Source of the DNA: Trichomonas vaginalis G3
Taxonomy: Eukaryota; Parabasalia; Trichomonadida; Trichomonadidae
Direction of reading: 5' to 3'
Length of the DNA: 64,000 nucleotides
Assembly: GCF_026262505.1 (NCBI RefSeq)
Contig: NC_067203.1
Span: forward strand, 17,682,392-17,746,391
The notes beneath the pieces are model-generated. The model saw only the letters and a program-made list of their open reading frames with translations. It had not been told where the DNA came from and did no database searches. Both the position numbers and the translations under genes were made by a program. Below are positions 1 to 10,422 of the stretch, piece by piece (positions within the stretch are counted from its first letter, which is position 1; the number at the start of each line of letters is the position of its first letter).

Positions 1-1862
1 CATAAATAATGCCAACGATAATATATTTTGTTTCGATATAGAATCGCGCAATTAGAGAAAGAATGATTTGGTTCTCCTAGCACCATGTGCATATAAGTAA
101 TCAGTAATATCTGTTGTTTTTAATCTGATGGCCATACTAAGAGGACAATCAATAATATTGAGAGAATTGTATAAAATAATGATAAATATGAAAAGATATA
201 GAAAAAAAGAAAACAATGATTAATATGAAAAGAAAGAGAATTCCATAAAATAATGTTAAATATGAAGAGAAAGAGAATTCCATAAAATAATGTTAAATAT
301 GAAGGGGAAGAGAATTTCATAAAACAATGATAAATATAAAAAGAAAGAGAATTCCATAAAATAATGTTAAATATGAAGAAAAAGATAATTCTATAAAGTA
401 ATGATAAATATGAAGATAAAGAGAATTTCATAAAACAGTGATTAATATGAAGATAAAGAGAATTTCATAAAACAACAATAAATATGAAAAGAAAGAGATT
501 GTAATAAAATAATGTTAAATATGAAAAGAAAGAGAATGCTATAAAATAATGATAAATATGAAAAGAAAGAAAACTTCATAAAACAATGATAAATATAAAA
601 ATAAAGAGAATAAGAGCCGTGTTAACAATAACACCATGCTCAACTAAGAATTGGACAAATTTTAATGATTTCTTATAAATTGCAATACTAAGAGGACATT
701 CGTTAATATTGAAAGAATGTAATAAAACAATTATAAATATGAAGAGAAACAGAATGTAATAAAACATTAATTAATATGAAGAGAAAGAGTATGTAATAAA
801 GCAATGATAAATATGAAAATAAAGATAATTCCATAAAACTATAATAAATATGAAAATAAAGAGTATACTATAAAACAATGATAAATGTGAAAAGAAAGAG
901 AATAGAATAAAACATTGATTAATATGAAGAGAAATAGAATGTAATAAAGCATTGATTAATATGAAGAGAAAGAGTATGCAATAAAACAATAGTAAATCTG
1001 AAAAGAAAGATAATTCCATAAAACTATGATAAATGTGAAAAGAAAGAGAATAGTATAAAACTATGATAAATATGAAAAGAAATAGAATATCATAAAGCAA
1101 CGAAAAATATCAAGAGAAAGAGAATTTTATAAAATAATGAGAAATATGATAAGAAAGAGAAATTTATAAAACAATTATAAATATGAAAAGAATGAGAATA
1201 AGTTTCATGTTAACATCAGCACCGTGATCAACTAAGTATTTGGCAATTTCTATTGAATTAGCTCTGATTGCAATACCAAGAGGGCATTTATTAACATCGA
1301 GAGAATTTCATTAAATAATGATAAGTATGAAAGAGAAAGAGAATTTTATAAAACAATGATAAATATGAAGAGAAAGAGAATGTACTAAAACATTGATTGA
1401 TATGAATATAAAGAGAATATTATAAAACATTGATTAAAATGAAGAGAAAGAGAATATTATAAAACATTGATTAAAATGAAGAGAAAGAGAATGAAATAAA
1501 ACAGTGACTGATATGAAAAGAAAAAGAATTTTATAAAATAATTATTAATATGAAGAGAAAGAGAATGCAATAAAACAGTGACTAATATAAAAAGAAAGAG
1601 AATTTTATATGATAATGATAGATATGAAGAGAAAGATAATTATATAAAACAATGATATATATAAAAAGAAAATGAATAAGTTTCTTGTTAGCATTAGCAC
1701 CATGTTCAACTAAGAATTTGACAATTTCTATTGAATTCATTTTGATTGCAATACCAAGAGGGCATTTGTTAATATTGAGAGAATATAACAATAAAACAGT
1801 GATTAATATAAAGAGAAAGAAAATTTGATAAAACAACAATAAATATGATAAGTAAGAGAATT
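1..1862 (-). repeat. 37-bp minisatellite interleaved with ankyrin-repeat islands
   Basis: A tandem array with a 37-bp period; successive units begin at 241, 278, 315 and 352. The core reads like AGAGAATTCCATAAAATAAT with variation. Four islands of about 110 bp interrupt it, near 66-172, 607-718, 1196-1305 and 1673-1785. Read on the minus strand, each encodes one ankyrin repeat (for example INKCPLGIAIKMNSIEIVKF followed by LVEHGANAN). Because 37 is not a multiple of 3, three units make one 111-base, 37-residue period. On the minus strand the array is largely open and encodes hydrophobic, F/I/L/Y-rich peptide that runs in frame into islands 2 and 4. The array continues the 3' end of the ankyrin gene that starts at 2714. 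Whether any of it is translated cannot be seen; it may be a decayed tail of that gene. Confidence 0.8.
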
Positions 1863-2714
1863 TCATAAAACAATGATAAATATGAAAAGAAAAAGATTAG
1901 AAAATTCGTTGATATCTTCTCCATTAGAAAGTAAATAAGATGCAACATCAAAATTTCCAAAAAGCATACTTTCTGCTATTGAATGAGGAGATTGTCCAAA
2001 ATTTGATTTAAGGTACTCAGCAATTTCATAGTTTCGATAATCCAATGCTGTATTAATCATTTTATCAAATGATTTACCATCTTCTATCATTTGCATAAAA
2101 ATGTTCTTATTTCCACCTTGAACTGCATATTTTTCCGATTCAGAAGTGTATTGAGCTCCTAAATTTTTCAAGTAATTGAAGCACAGTTCTGATCCATATT
2201 TAATTGCGCAATCAAGTGGTGTGATTTCATAATCTATTTTCTCTTTAATATCAAGATTTGGGAATTTCGATTTAAGATCATCAACTTTATACCACGCAAT
2301 ATAGTATAAAGGAGATTCTGTTGAATATAAATTCAGAATTTGTTCTTCTTCTTCCATTGCAGGTTCGAAGTCATCAAATTTGAAGCCTTTAAAATGTAGA
2401 AGTTTCTCTAAATTCACATTTTTCGGTTTGATTATGCATGAAAATTTATTCAATATATTTGAATAAAGTTCTGTAAATATTTTAATATCTTTAACACGAA
2501 TTCGTGAAAAAAGATCAATCAAGTAAAGCGCCATTTTGATAGGTATTTTGTTAGTTGTAATTAATTCGATAATTTGTGAAGATATTTGTAAAATATTATT
2601 GGAATTGACGCCCCAAATTATTTTTGATGCTTGATCTGGGTATACGAATACTTTAATTGGCTTATGGTCACTATAATTGACCCTATTTACATTTTTTGGC
2701 TTTGAATTTAACAT
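1863..2714 (-). CDS. Ankyrin-repeat protein (trichomonad DUF3447-like), 3' end lost in minisatellite
   Basis: 283 residues from an ATG at 2714. The N-terminal half (to about residue 120) is the helical region seen in trichomonad ankyrin proteins. From about 125 on there are degenerate ankyrin units, for example TPLDCAIKYGSELCFNYLKN and IAESMLFGNFDVASYLLSNG. The last ankyrin unit ends in GEDINEFSN and passes directly into minisatellite-encoded LFLFIFIIVL and a stop. More ankyrin units lie further downstream inside the array, so the original protein was probably longer. Ankyrin repeats mediate protein-protein contacts; the partner is unknown. It may be an intact short gene or a truncated one. 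Confidence 0.7.
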   Translation of the reverse strand: MLNSKPKNVNRVNYSDHKPIKVFVYPDQASKIIWGVNSNNILQISSQIIELITTNKIPIKMALYLIDLFSRIRVKDIKIFTELYSNILNKFSCIIKPKNVNLEKLLHFKGFKFDDFEPAMEEEEQILNLYSTESPLYYIAWYKVDDLKSKFPNLDIKEKIDYEITPLDCAIKYGSELCFNYLKNLGAQYTSESEKYAVQGGNKNIFMQMIEDGKSFDKMINTALDYRNYEIAEYLKSNFGQSPHSIAESMLFGNFDVASYLLSNGEDINEFSNLFLFIFIIVL

Positions 2715-3357
2715 GCCTTGTTAAAAATTTGATAGTGGCACGTTTTGGGTTAAAAATTCAATAGGACAATATGAAAAAAACCTACATCATTTTTATGGCC
2801 AATATGAAAAAAAAACCTATGAATTTGCCTATTTGCTTTTGCTGTTCATAGTATATAAGTGTTTGTAGTGAATATTCTTCATTCCCAGCTGCAAGCATTT
2901 CATGTATCTTTTTGTTCCAATACCATGTTGATTTTTTGGCGAGCTACAGTGCGAAGATATAAACTTACAGCAATTCTTTAAGCCTATAAATCAAATATAA
3001 TTCTTGGCTTTAGGTGGCTACGCTTGTATTGATTATATGATATGAGTCCTTTCAAATATATTCGATTTCAAAGAATATCACGTAAAATATAAGACAAACT
3101 TTTAGGATAAGCGAATTTGTTTAGAGAATACTTTTAGATTTTCGAGAATTTACGAAATAAATGTTGAAAATTAAGCCTTTATTAAGAATTTGTTGGGACT
3201 TGAATACATTGCAATAAGAAATTAGGTCATTTTGATACTTGGTAAGATTAGAGCTGAAGTCTTTTTCATAATTGAAGAATTATGTAAATTAGTCAAAAAT
3301 CTTTGGTGAAAGATAAAAAAGTATAAGTAATTTGGTAAATGAAATCTAAGAAGATGT
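2715..3357. other. Intergenic, AT-rich
   Basis: Holds the upstream region of the ankyrin gene and the 3' flank of the L8 gene. A near-identical motif (CAATATGAAAAAAA followed by CCTA) occurs at about 2766 and 2801. No convincing gene or RNA was seen. Confidence 0.5.
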
Positions 3358-4113
3358 TTAGGCAAGGTTGACTGTACCGCGGCGGCGACCTGTACGGCGG
3401 GAAGCGATAAGGCCAAGCTTCTGACCTGGGCGGGCAGAGCGGGCGACTGTGCCTGGAGCACCCATGTGCTGGTGGGAACCACCACCGTGTCTGTGGTCGA
3501 CTGGGTTCATCTTGATACCGCAAACGACTGGCCATGTGTGGCGTTTAGCTTTATACTTGTAGTGGACGTTACCAGCCTTAAGGAGTGGCTTTTCTGGACG
3601 GCCACCACCAGCGACGATACCTAATGTAGCACGGCAGATGTTGGAAACAAGAGCCTTGCGACCAGATGGGAGCTGGATACGTGTGTAGTTTTCTGTGTGA
3701 CCAATAACACGGCAGGAATCGCCGGAGCAGCGGCCATAGCGGCCACCATCACCTGGACGGTGCTCGACGTTGCAGATTTCTGTACCTTCTGGGATCTGTG
3801 CAAGTGGAAGGATGTTGCCGATGTGAAGGTCAGCCTGAGCGCCGCACTTGATGAATTGGCCTGTGTGGATGCCTTCAGGGGCGATGACGAGGGCAGAATC
3901 GAAGCCCTGGCCTTCAGCCTTCTTGTAGATAAGCTTGGCAAGTGGAGCACCACGGCCTGGGTCGTGGATGATCTCCTTGACCATGCCGGAGATGACGGAT
4001 GTGCGCTCGGCAGCATCAAGAGCACGGAATTTAGCTGGACCAACGCGGTGGTGGGTATGGGCCTGGAAAACAGAACCATTACCTCTACGCTGAGCACGAA
4101 CGATGTGACCCAT
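3358..4113 (-). CDS. RPL8: 60S ribosomal protein L8 (uL2)
   Basis: 251 residues, the usual length for eukaryotic uL2. The start is the ATG at 4113, because the protein then begins MGHIVRAQRRGNGSVF, matching the family N-terminus; an in-frame extension upstream does not resemble the family. The core NVEHRPGDGGRYGRCSG and the conserved C-terminal GIKMNPVDHRHGGGSHQH, which sits near the peptidyl-transferase centre, are present, followed by a basic tail RTGRRRGTVNLA. It is a component of the large ribosomal subunit. GC content is clearly higher than in the surroundings, as expected for a highly expressed gene in this genome. No intron is evident. Confidence 0.97.
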   Translation of the reverse strand: MGHIVRAQRRGNGSVFQAHTHHRVGPAKFRALDAAERTSVISGMVKEIIHDPGRGAPLAKLIYKKAEGQGFDSALVIAPEGIHTGQFIKCGAQADLHIGNILPLAQIPEGTEICNVEHRPGDGGRYGRCSGDSCRVIGHTENYTRIQLPSGRKALVSNICRATLGIVAGGGRPEKPLLKAGNVHYKYKAKRHTWPVVCGIKMNPVDHRHGGGSHQHMGAPGTVARSARPGQKLGLIASRRTGRRRGTVNLA

Positions 4114-4117
4114 GTGT

Positions 4118-4123
4118 AAAAGG
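4118..4123 (-). promoter_or_regulatory. CCTTTT element just upstream of the L8 start
   Basis: On the minus strand CCTTTT lies 4-9 bases before the ATG of the L8 gene. In Trichomonas vaginalis a CCTTT core element (M5) overlapping the transcription start has been described as an alternative to the initiator. The position fits; function is inferred. Confidence 0.4.
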
Positions 4124-4578
4124 AAGAACCATAGCCGCCACGAAGTCACTTTTTTCGAAAGTTATCGGTGTGTAGCACCAATAAAAAATGCTGTTTAACA
4201 GCCATGATTATTGTCATATAATTATAGTTTAACGTAAATTGATGGAATATTTCAAGCTTTTGAAATTGATTCAAAAATTTCCTCATTTTTTGAGAACTTA
4301 ATTGGTATGATTCCTCATATATGAGTTATCCATATAATGAAAAGCAAAGAAATACCCTGGTTGTGATATAATGAAAGAAGAATAACAGAATAATCTTTCA
4401 GTGCTTAGATTTTTCCTTTAAAAATAAACACTGTTAGCATAAATGTGATATTGTATTGCTTATATTTTGAGTGTGCATGAAAATTAGACAAAATACAAAA
4501 TAAAATCTACTTTCATAATCAAAAAAAGAAATATTTTTCAATGGAAAGCACAATTTTATATCAAAGAAATATAAACAA
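4124..4578. other. Intergenic between L8 and zinc-finger gene
   Basis: AT-rich; includes the upstream leader of L8 and the 3' flank of the zinc-finger gene. Nothing else was recognised. Confidence 0.5.
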
Positions 4579-6150
4579 TTATATCTCAAACTTCTTAATT
4601 ACATCCATTGATTTCAATAACTCACTTGTCATTGAAGAAGCTGGATTTTCAGATGGGCTATGAGGAACTTTGCGGCTGATTACAAGAACACCCATTTGGG
4701 CATTTGTGCAAAGAGTTTGTTCGCCAAGTTTGAAAAATTCTTTACAAATGGTGCATTGATAAAGAATTGACTTCTTAAAGTACTCATTAATAACAGATGT
4801 TATTGTGTTGGCCCTTTCCGTTGTCCAGTTGGTCGAATAAATAAATAAAATTATTGATGAGGAGTTATTGTGATCATCTCGCTTAACTAAGATCCTTACA
4901 TCATATGTTGAACTCAATGATTTGATGTCATCGATAGAAAACGAACTTTTGGCAATATTATTCAGTTGAATTACCAAAAATTGGTTCTTTGAGATTACAT
5001 TGAGTACGGACTTCAAGAGACTTCGTGCTGTTTCGGCAGAAACTTGTGGAGTTTCGATAAAACCGATTTTCATTTTATTTCCGTTCGTCATAAACAAGAA
5101 TGGGATCTTGTAAGGGAGTTGTAGCCACACTACTTCATCATTCCAGTTGGATTTTGGTATTCTGCAGCGTTCTTCTTCAGGAATGTCGCAGCCAAATAAT
5201 TCTATAATTAATTCACCGAAAAATCGTGGAACGTTAAGGAATAACTCGGCTGTAGGCTTTTCTGGTATCTCGATTGGTGGTTTAAATAATAAATCAAAGT
5301 GTAAATCAACGGATTTTTCGTAAATTTGGGAATCTGTTGGATATGTTGGGAAATTTCCTAGCAGATATGATAAGTTGCGTAGTTCGTCGGTTAGTTCGAA
5401 CGGATGTTTCTCGAAACAATGGATTAAAAGCTCCATTGAAGTAGAAAAGTTTTCTCTGCAGATTCCGCAAAAGGGAACGTTATTATATGCAACAACTCCG
5501 AGCTTTTTGTATAATAGTTCGGACTTTTCTATTTGTTTTATAGCATAATCTTGAGATGTCTCATCTTTTGGTTTTTCGCTGATCAAAATGTTATCAATCG
5601 ATATTGACTCTAGCACAGGCTCTTGGTTGACGACTTCCTTTTCTTCTTGTTCTGGAATTATTTCTTCATTTTCGGTTGTATTTGAAGTTTCGATATTTTC
5701 TAGAACCAATTTCACTGGTTCTTGGGTAAATTCAGTTGGATTTTCTTTGCTTCTAATTGATTGGACAATATCGTTGACTTCCCCTTTGATAGTTTCAGTC
5801 TGTTTGGATCCTGCCATTTCTAGACCGTTTAAAACGCTATTTAGATGTTTTTCAATGCAATGCGAGCAGAATAAATCATAGTTTGGATATGCAAGAGAGC
5901 ATAAGCTGCATAAAACTTCTCCTGTCTTCTTAGATTCAGAAAGGATGATGTTTCCTAGAAGATCCTTTTTCAAATTCGTATGAGTTTTTAGAATATGTTG
6001 CAATAGATCTGATAAATCAAAAATACTTCGGCAAAATGGGCACTGAGAAGATGAAATTTCTTGATTAATATTTAGATCATTGACAGATTCATCCTCTGCA
6101 ATTTCTTCAATGTATGAAAGGATTGATGTTGGATTAATAATGTTTGAAAT
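4579..6150 (-). CDS. Zinc-finger-like protein, 5' start unclear
   Basis: The frame is open from 6150 down to the stop at 4579 (about 523 residues) but has no ATG until 5817. That ATG would give 412 residues and exclude two of the apparent zinc fingers. Cys/His motifs in order: CPFCRSIFDLSDLLQHILKTH-type near the 5' end, LCSLCSLAYPNYDLFCSHCI with a following H, FCGICRENFSTSMELLIHCF with a following H, and a C-terminal CTICKEFF. The middle is acidic and probably disordered; residues toward the C-terminus form an unrecognised alpha/beta-looking region. The finger upstream of 5817 is too well formed to be chance, so the true start is either lost by mutation or lies beyond a frameshift near 6150. 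Function is unknown; nucleic-acid or protein binding is plausible. Confidence 0.7.
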   Translation of the reverse strand: MSNIINPTSILSYIEEIAEDESVNDLNINQEISSSQCPFCRSIFDLSDLLQHILKTHTNLKKDLLGNIILSESKKTGEVLCSLCSLAYPNYDLFCSHCIEKHLNSVLNGLEMAGSKQTETIKGEVNDIVQSIRSKENPTEFTQEPVKLVLENIETSNTTENEEIIPEQEEKEVVNQEPVLESISIDNILISEKPKDETSQDYAIKQIEKSELLYKKLGVVAYNNVPFCGICRENFSTSMELLIHCFEKHPFELTDELRNLSYLLGNFPTYPTDSQIYEKSVDLHFDLLFKPPIEIPEKPTAELFLNVPRFFGELIIELFGCDIPEEERCRIPKSNWNDEVVWLQLPYKIPFLFMTNGNKMKIGFIETPQVSAETARSLLKSVLNVISKNQFLVIQLNNIAKSSFSIDDIKSLSSTYDVRILVKRDDHNNSSSIILFIYSTNWTTERANTITSVINEYFKKSILYQCTICKEFFKLGEQTLCTNAQMGVLVISRKVPHSPSENPASSMTSELLKSMDVIKKFEI

Positions 6151-6327
6151 TTAGCGCCTATATGTCACTTTTTAAAAGATTATTTCATTGAGTTATTGGC
6201 AATTTCGGCACCTTTATAGGAAATGAAGAAACTACAGTTTATTAAAATATCTTTTACGAAATTCGATGTCGACAAAAAAAATGCAAAAATTTGTTTATAA
6301 TATTTTACGCATTGGTGATGATATTAT

Positions 6328-7498
6328 TTATGTTTTATCCAGATTCAATATCAAATCCCTGATCCTTTGATTATGTGTATCTGTATTTGCTCCCACAGAA
6401 ATCAGATATTTAGCTACTTCAGGATGATCGTGAAGCAATGCCAAATGAAGCGGAGTATATCCTTTTTTAGTGGTTACTTCTTTATTAGCTCCAACAGAAA
6501 CAAGATACTTAACAATTTCAAGATGGCCGTAATGTGATGCGTTCAAAAGTGGAGTAATTCCAGAATTATCCTTTTCATCCCTATTAGCACCAACAGAAAC
6601 AAGATACTTAACAATTTCAAGATGGCCGTAATGTGATGCGTTCAAAAGTGGAGTAATTCCAGAATTATCCTTTTCATCCTTATTAGCACCAACAGAGATA
6701 AGATACTTGACAACTTCAAGATGACCTGTAAAGGATGCATAAATCAGTGCTGTGCCACCTATTTTACTTTTCGCTTCTTTATCAGCACCAACAGAAATAA
6801 GATATTTCACTAGTTCAAGATGGCCATTTCTTGAAGCACAAATGAGTGGTGTATATCCTTTTTCATTTCTTGTTTCCAATTTGCAGCCACATTCAATAAG
6901 ATTTTTAACAAGTCTGGTATTTCCTTTTAATGATGCGATATGTAGTATATTATCAAATTTAATAATTTTCTCAGAGAGTCCTTCTTCGCATGCTTTTGAA
7001 ATCATTTTTTGATTACCACTTTCTGAAAGCTCATTAAAGAATTCATAGATACTTCCCATATTGTTTGATTTTTTGAGCTCTTCAATCTTAGAAAGTATTT
7101 GAATTGTTGTATGTTCTTCTCTACTGCTTTCAAGAAGATTTTGGATTCGATTTTCAAGAATGACAAATTCTTTTTCTTTTTGATCTAAAAAGTATATAAG
7201 TCCATCAAATATTCTTAAATCCATGTATTTTCTAACAGATTTAAGTGTCGAAATTGCATCTTGAAAATTGTTGATAGAAACACTTGCGTCATGAGTATAT
7301 TCGTACAATTTACTTGTTTCAAATGTAGTTGATGATTGTTCAAGAAGTTGAATGAAGTTATTTGATGGTCAAATTTGCAAGTTTTAAGATGGTCTTGATG
7401 TCTTCTGGCTCGAAAACATGAAAGAGCTTCCCATCTTCAAGATAGTCTTCAATGTGAGCTGCTATGTATTCGAAATTTTGAGTGATGCCACTACTCAT
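6328..7498 (-). pseudogene. Ankyrin-repeat protein gene with one frameshift
   Basis: An ATG at 7498 opens a frame encoding MSSGITQNFEYIAAHIEDYL and on to LKLANLTIK, which stops at 7358. The next frame is open from about 7368 to the stop at 6328 and continues the same family (NFQDAISTLKSVRKYMDLR, then seven or so ankyrin units such as GYTPLICASRNGHLELVKYL). The two frames meet in 7358-7371, so a single small indel explains the break. Two neighbouring ankyrin units (about 6487-6684) are almost identical in DNA, a sign of recent unit duplication. It could be a sequencing error in a functional gene; otherwise it is a recent pseudogene. This is a host family gene, predicted to make a protein-binding solenoid. 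Confidence 0.75.
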
Positions 7499-7597
7499 TT
7501 CGTGCTATTCAAAAATAAGTCGTAACATTCCTCTTTATACAGATATTATCATAGGTTTATATTAATATTGGATTATCAATTAATTAATTGGGGAAAA

Positions 7598-7876
7598 ATG
7601 TTGGGTACTCAAAAGTACGATAAAAAGAAAAAAAATTCATCATCAACAAAGATATCGACCAAAATTGGGTTCATTATGCTCAGCATATGAAGCATTATAA
7701 TAGTGGGTATCGGTTTATTGAATAACTTCCGTTTAATTTCGAGATATACAATTAAGAACTTTAAAAATATCTATATTTTACTTGCTAATGCAGAAACCTT
7801 ATTGTATTATGAAAATCAAAAAGATATGATCATTGAAGAAGAGCAAAATTCAATTTTAAGAAAGTCAATCGTTTAA
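7598..7876 (+). pseudogene. Possible small membrane-protein relic with one in-frame TGA
   Basis: One reading frame of 93 codons from ATG 7598 to TAA 7874-7876 is interrupted only by TGA at 7688-7690. The first part is lysine/serine rich (KKKKNSSSTKISTK) and is followed by a hydrophobic stretch around the TGA (IGFIMLSI, then SIIIVGIGLL) and a charged tail. It may be a decayed single-span protein or a chance frame. Parabasalids use the standard code, so I do not read the TGA as sense. Confidence 0.25.
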
Positions 7877-9354
7877 TAATTAGGTTAATTTTAGGAATTT
7901 GTATTTAAAAAACACTTTTTTTGTTTTTTATTTTACATATGCTTATAGAATAAGCACAAATAATTATTTATAATTCAATGAATTTTTAGAAAATGGTAAT
8001 TAAATTGTTAGATCTTCGATACTATTAAGACATCTTTCTTGCAATAAGACTATGGTAACAATGTTTGTGTATGATAGTTGGAAAATTGTTAAATTGCTAA
8101 AAAATTCGATAAATTTCGAAAACTATTTATAGTATGTCCAAATATATTAGAATTCAATGGTATACAATGCGATTAACAGTAAACAATCGATATTAAGTTA
8201 TTGATGAAAATCGATATCAAAATTTAAAATTTTTGTGCCTTTTTTGAGTGGAAGCTATTGCTTTTGGTGTCTGGGATGAAGATCTCCTTGATGATTATTT
8301 CCAAATTTTTTTTGAGTTTCGAAAATGTCTAAGCAATTTTCTAAAAAATGAAAACGTTTTTTGCATTATTAATTTTTTTGGAAAAATAATGTTAAAAATC
8401 TTGTAGATTTAAATTTAAGTGAGAAACAAAACATTTTCATCATATTTTAAATCTATAGATGCGTTATATTTTTATTAATATATAATATTTTCCTAAAATA
8501 TGTTTATTATAAAGCAAAATTGACACTTTGAAACAATATTTTGGTTTTTTGCAACATTTATATTCTTTAGTCCCTAACATATCATTGTTTCATACTAATA
8601 AAGTTATGGCAGTCCCAACGGGAACCGCGGTAATTTACCGAGGTTTCCGCACACCGGTTCCTTTTTTTAGGAATTTTTTAGATTAAAAATATGCTTTGTA
8701 AATCATTTTTTGTAAATCGGCAAAAATTTGGAAATATTCTGACGACAATAAATCTGGGAATAGTATTTTAAATACGAGAACAACCTATTTAAAAGTGTTT
8801 CGCTCGATTTTGTATAATTTCAAATTTTCGCATATAGCTTTCCGTGAATTACCGTGATTTTACCGCCACATCAATAGTTTACGACACTTTTTCCGTAAAT
8901 TGAGTAGTTTACTGCACTTTTTCCGTAAAATTGAGTTACGGGAATCCGTAAGATTACCATACCTCACTTCTAGTTGAAAATAGCATTAGTATATAATAAA
9001 TAGATATATTATTCATATTTTTGATTTTGAATTACGGAAAAAGTGAGTTCAGAACTTCCAATTATTATTTGATTAATTATGTTAAAAATACTATAAGGAA
9101 TTAAAATACATAATGTTGAAATTTGAATTACGGAAAAAGTGAAGGTGAAAGTGAAGTGAAAAAGTAAGATATTTTTTGTTGAAATAATCATAGTTGTACA
9201 ATTTTGAAACTATATGTAAAGCTATAAATTGAATAAATTCAAAAACAAAAATTGTTTATTCTTATTAATAAATTTATATTAATCAATATTTGAACAACCC
9301 GTAATTAAAATTGAATTCCTCTTAAAATTTAATCCATACGTTAATTTTTAATTT
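7877..9354. other. Long AT-rich intergenic stretch
   Basis: Apart from the inverted-repeat island at 8606-8970 and the ACGGAAAAAGTG repeats near 9032 and 9128, no gene, RNA or ordered repeat was recognised here. Confidence 0.5.
8606..8970. mobile_element. Possible degenerate inverted-repeat element (TTACCG/CCGTAA motifs)
   Basis: A relatively GC-rich island in AT-rich DNA. It starts with AACGGGAACCGCGGTAATTT and ends with rough inverted similarity around 8930-8960 (GGGAATCCGTAAGATTACCA). Inside, CACTTTTTCCGTAAA occurs twice (about 8885 and 8920). The inverted copy ATTACGGAAAAAGTG occurs twice further right, near 9032 and 9128. This is typical of old non-autonomous DNA transposons, but I cannot define exact ends. 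Confidence 0.3.
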
Positions 9355-9372
9355 GCTCGGCGAATGCCGAGC
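9355..9372. repeat. GC-rich hairpin, 7-bp stem and 4-nt loop
   Basis: GCTCGGC, loop GAAT, GCCGAGC: a perfect stem in very AT-rich DNA. The hairpin at 11758-11775 has the same stem and loop lengths with a paired base change. Confidence 0.7.
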
Positions 9373-9562
9373 TTCCCTACTTCTCTTGTCATTCCTTCAA
9401 AAACTCTAATCTCATCGCACTTACAAACATCATGATTTGATGTATTGTCGAGAAATCTTAGACTTGTTTGTCATTTGATTATAGCATTTGAAAGTCATCT
9501 CGAAAATCGATTAACAAGACAATTTCCCAAACATCTACATACAAGTAGATGATGGTAAACCC

Positions 9563-9630
9563 ATTAGAGTTGTTTTGCTATGATTCCTCCAATCTTATGA
9601 TGAGAAAAATCATATCAAAACAGCTCTAAT
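9563..9630. repeat. 68-nt hairpin, copy 1
   Basis: Imperfect inverted repeat: ATTAGAGTTGTTTTG at the left end and CAAAACAGCTCTAAT at the right, with further pairing inside (ATGATT/AATCAT). One of three hairpins of identical length in about 420 bp. Confidence 0.7.
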
Positions 9631-9807
9631 CGAACATTCTACACAGCTTAGCATCCAGCTAGTTCCAAGTAATGCGATTACAACATCAACGGCCAAAGCC
9701 TTTCAGAGTCCTTTAATCATTTCTTCTCATCTCAATGTGAAGTGGCCCCAAACGAACTACAAGCTGACGTTACAACGCATTACAACCCGGTTAATACGAG
9801 CATATAC

Positions 9808-9875
9808 ATTAGAGCTGCTTTGTTATGATCTCCCTCATTAATTGATGAGAGATCTCATTATGAAGCAGCTCCAAT
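9808..9875. repeat. 68-nt hairpin, copy 2
   Basis: ATTAGAGCTGCTTTG at the left, AAGCAGCTCCAAT at the right, and an inner stem GAGATC/GATCTC-like pairing around CTCATTAATTGATGAG. The stem sequence differs from copies 1 and 3 while pairing is kept. Confidence 0.7.
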
Positions 9876-9915
9876 CGAACTAAAAACCTACATACAAATG
9901 AGTGAAAACAAACTC

Positions 9916-9983
9916 ATTAGAGTTGTGTTGCTTTGATTTCTCTCATCAGAAGATGAGAGATACCAGAACAAAACAACTCTAAT
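9916..9983. repeat. 68-nt hairpin, copy 3
   Basis: ATTAGAGTTGTGTTG at the left, CAAAACAACTCTAAT at the right, and a strong inner stem TCTCTCATC/GATGAGAGA. Flanking sequence on both sides resembles that around copy 1 (CTACATACAA before; TACACA and AAGTAATGCG after), so a block of about 190 bp was duplicated. Confidence 0.7.
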
Positions 9984-10045
9984 CAAACTTTCTACACAAC
10001 TCAGCACAGTATCAATGCAAAGTAATGCGTCTGTATCGTTAACAA

Positions 10046-10096
10046 GCAAAGTTGTTTCGAGTCCTTCCATTTTGGAAGAATTCGGAACAACTTTGC
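10046..10096. repeat. 51-nt hairpin next to the 68-nt hairpins
   Basis: GCAAAGTTGTTTCGA pairs with TTCGGAACAACTTTGC, with an inner CCTTCC/GGAAG stem around CATTTT. It lies about 60 bp right of copy 3 of the 68-nt hairpins. Confidence 0.6.
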
Positions 10097-10320
10097 GAAT
10101 TGATAGTGTAAACCCATATACATGAAAGCGTGCATGCATAAAGACAGGTATTGTCAGCAATGACTACCTGCCCAGCTATGAGTGATCAGAGAATTACCAT
10201 CTCAGGCTTTTTGAGAACGTTTCAGCCAGGACCCTCGTATGTTGACTGTGAGAAAGGCATCCTTTATCTGAAATAGATGCTTTTCCAACAATCAAATTCG
10301 AAGATCTTCGACGTTGTTGT

Positions 10321-10393
10321 AAAAAGAGAAGGAGAAGGAAAGAAGAGGAAGAAGGAATGGAAAAGAAGAAGAAGAAAAAAGAAAAAAGAAGGA
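10321..10393 (+). repeat. Polypurine tract
   Basis: About 73 bases of almost pure A/G (repeats of GAAGAA and GGAGAAGG). The frame through it is an artefact of base composition. It is followed at 10423-10447 by a GC-rich hairpin. Confidence 0.7.
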
Positions 10394-10422
10394 CATATTA
10401 AATATAATGCGCACTTAATAGT

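Noticed and set aside
1-1862. CRISPR-like array
   Set aside because: The units are contiguous 37-bp tandem repeats without unique spacers, and the interruptions are ankyrin-coding; the genome is eukaryotic.
4124-4149. Longer N-terminus for ribosomal protein L8 starting at 4149
   Set aside because: The added residues do not match the family, and the CCTTTT element would fall inside the coding region.
7688-7690. TGA as a sense or selenocysteine codon
   Set aside because: No evidence of code reassignment in the window; other genes end normally and no stem-loop is evident.
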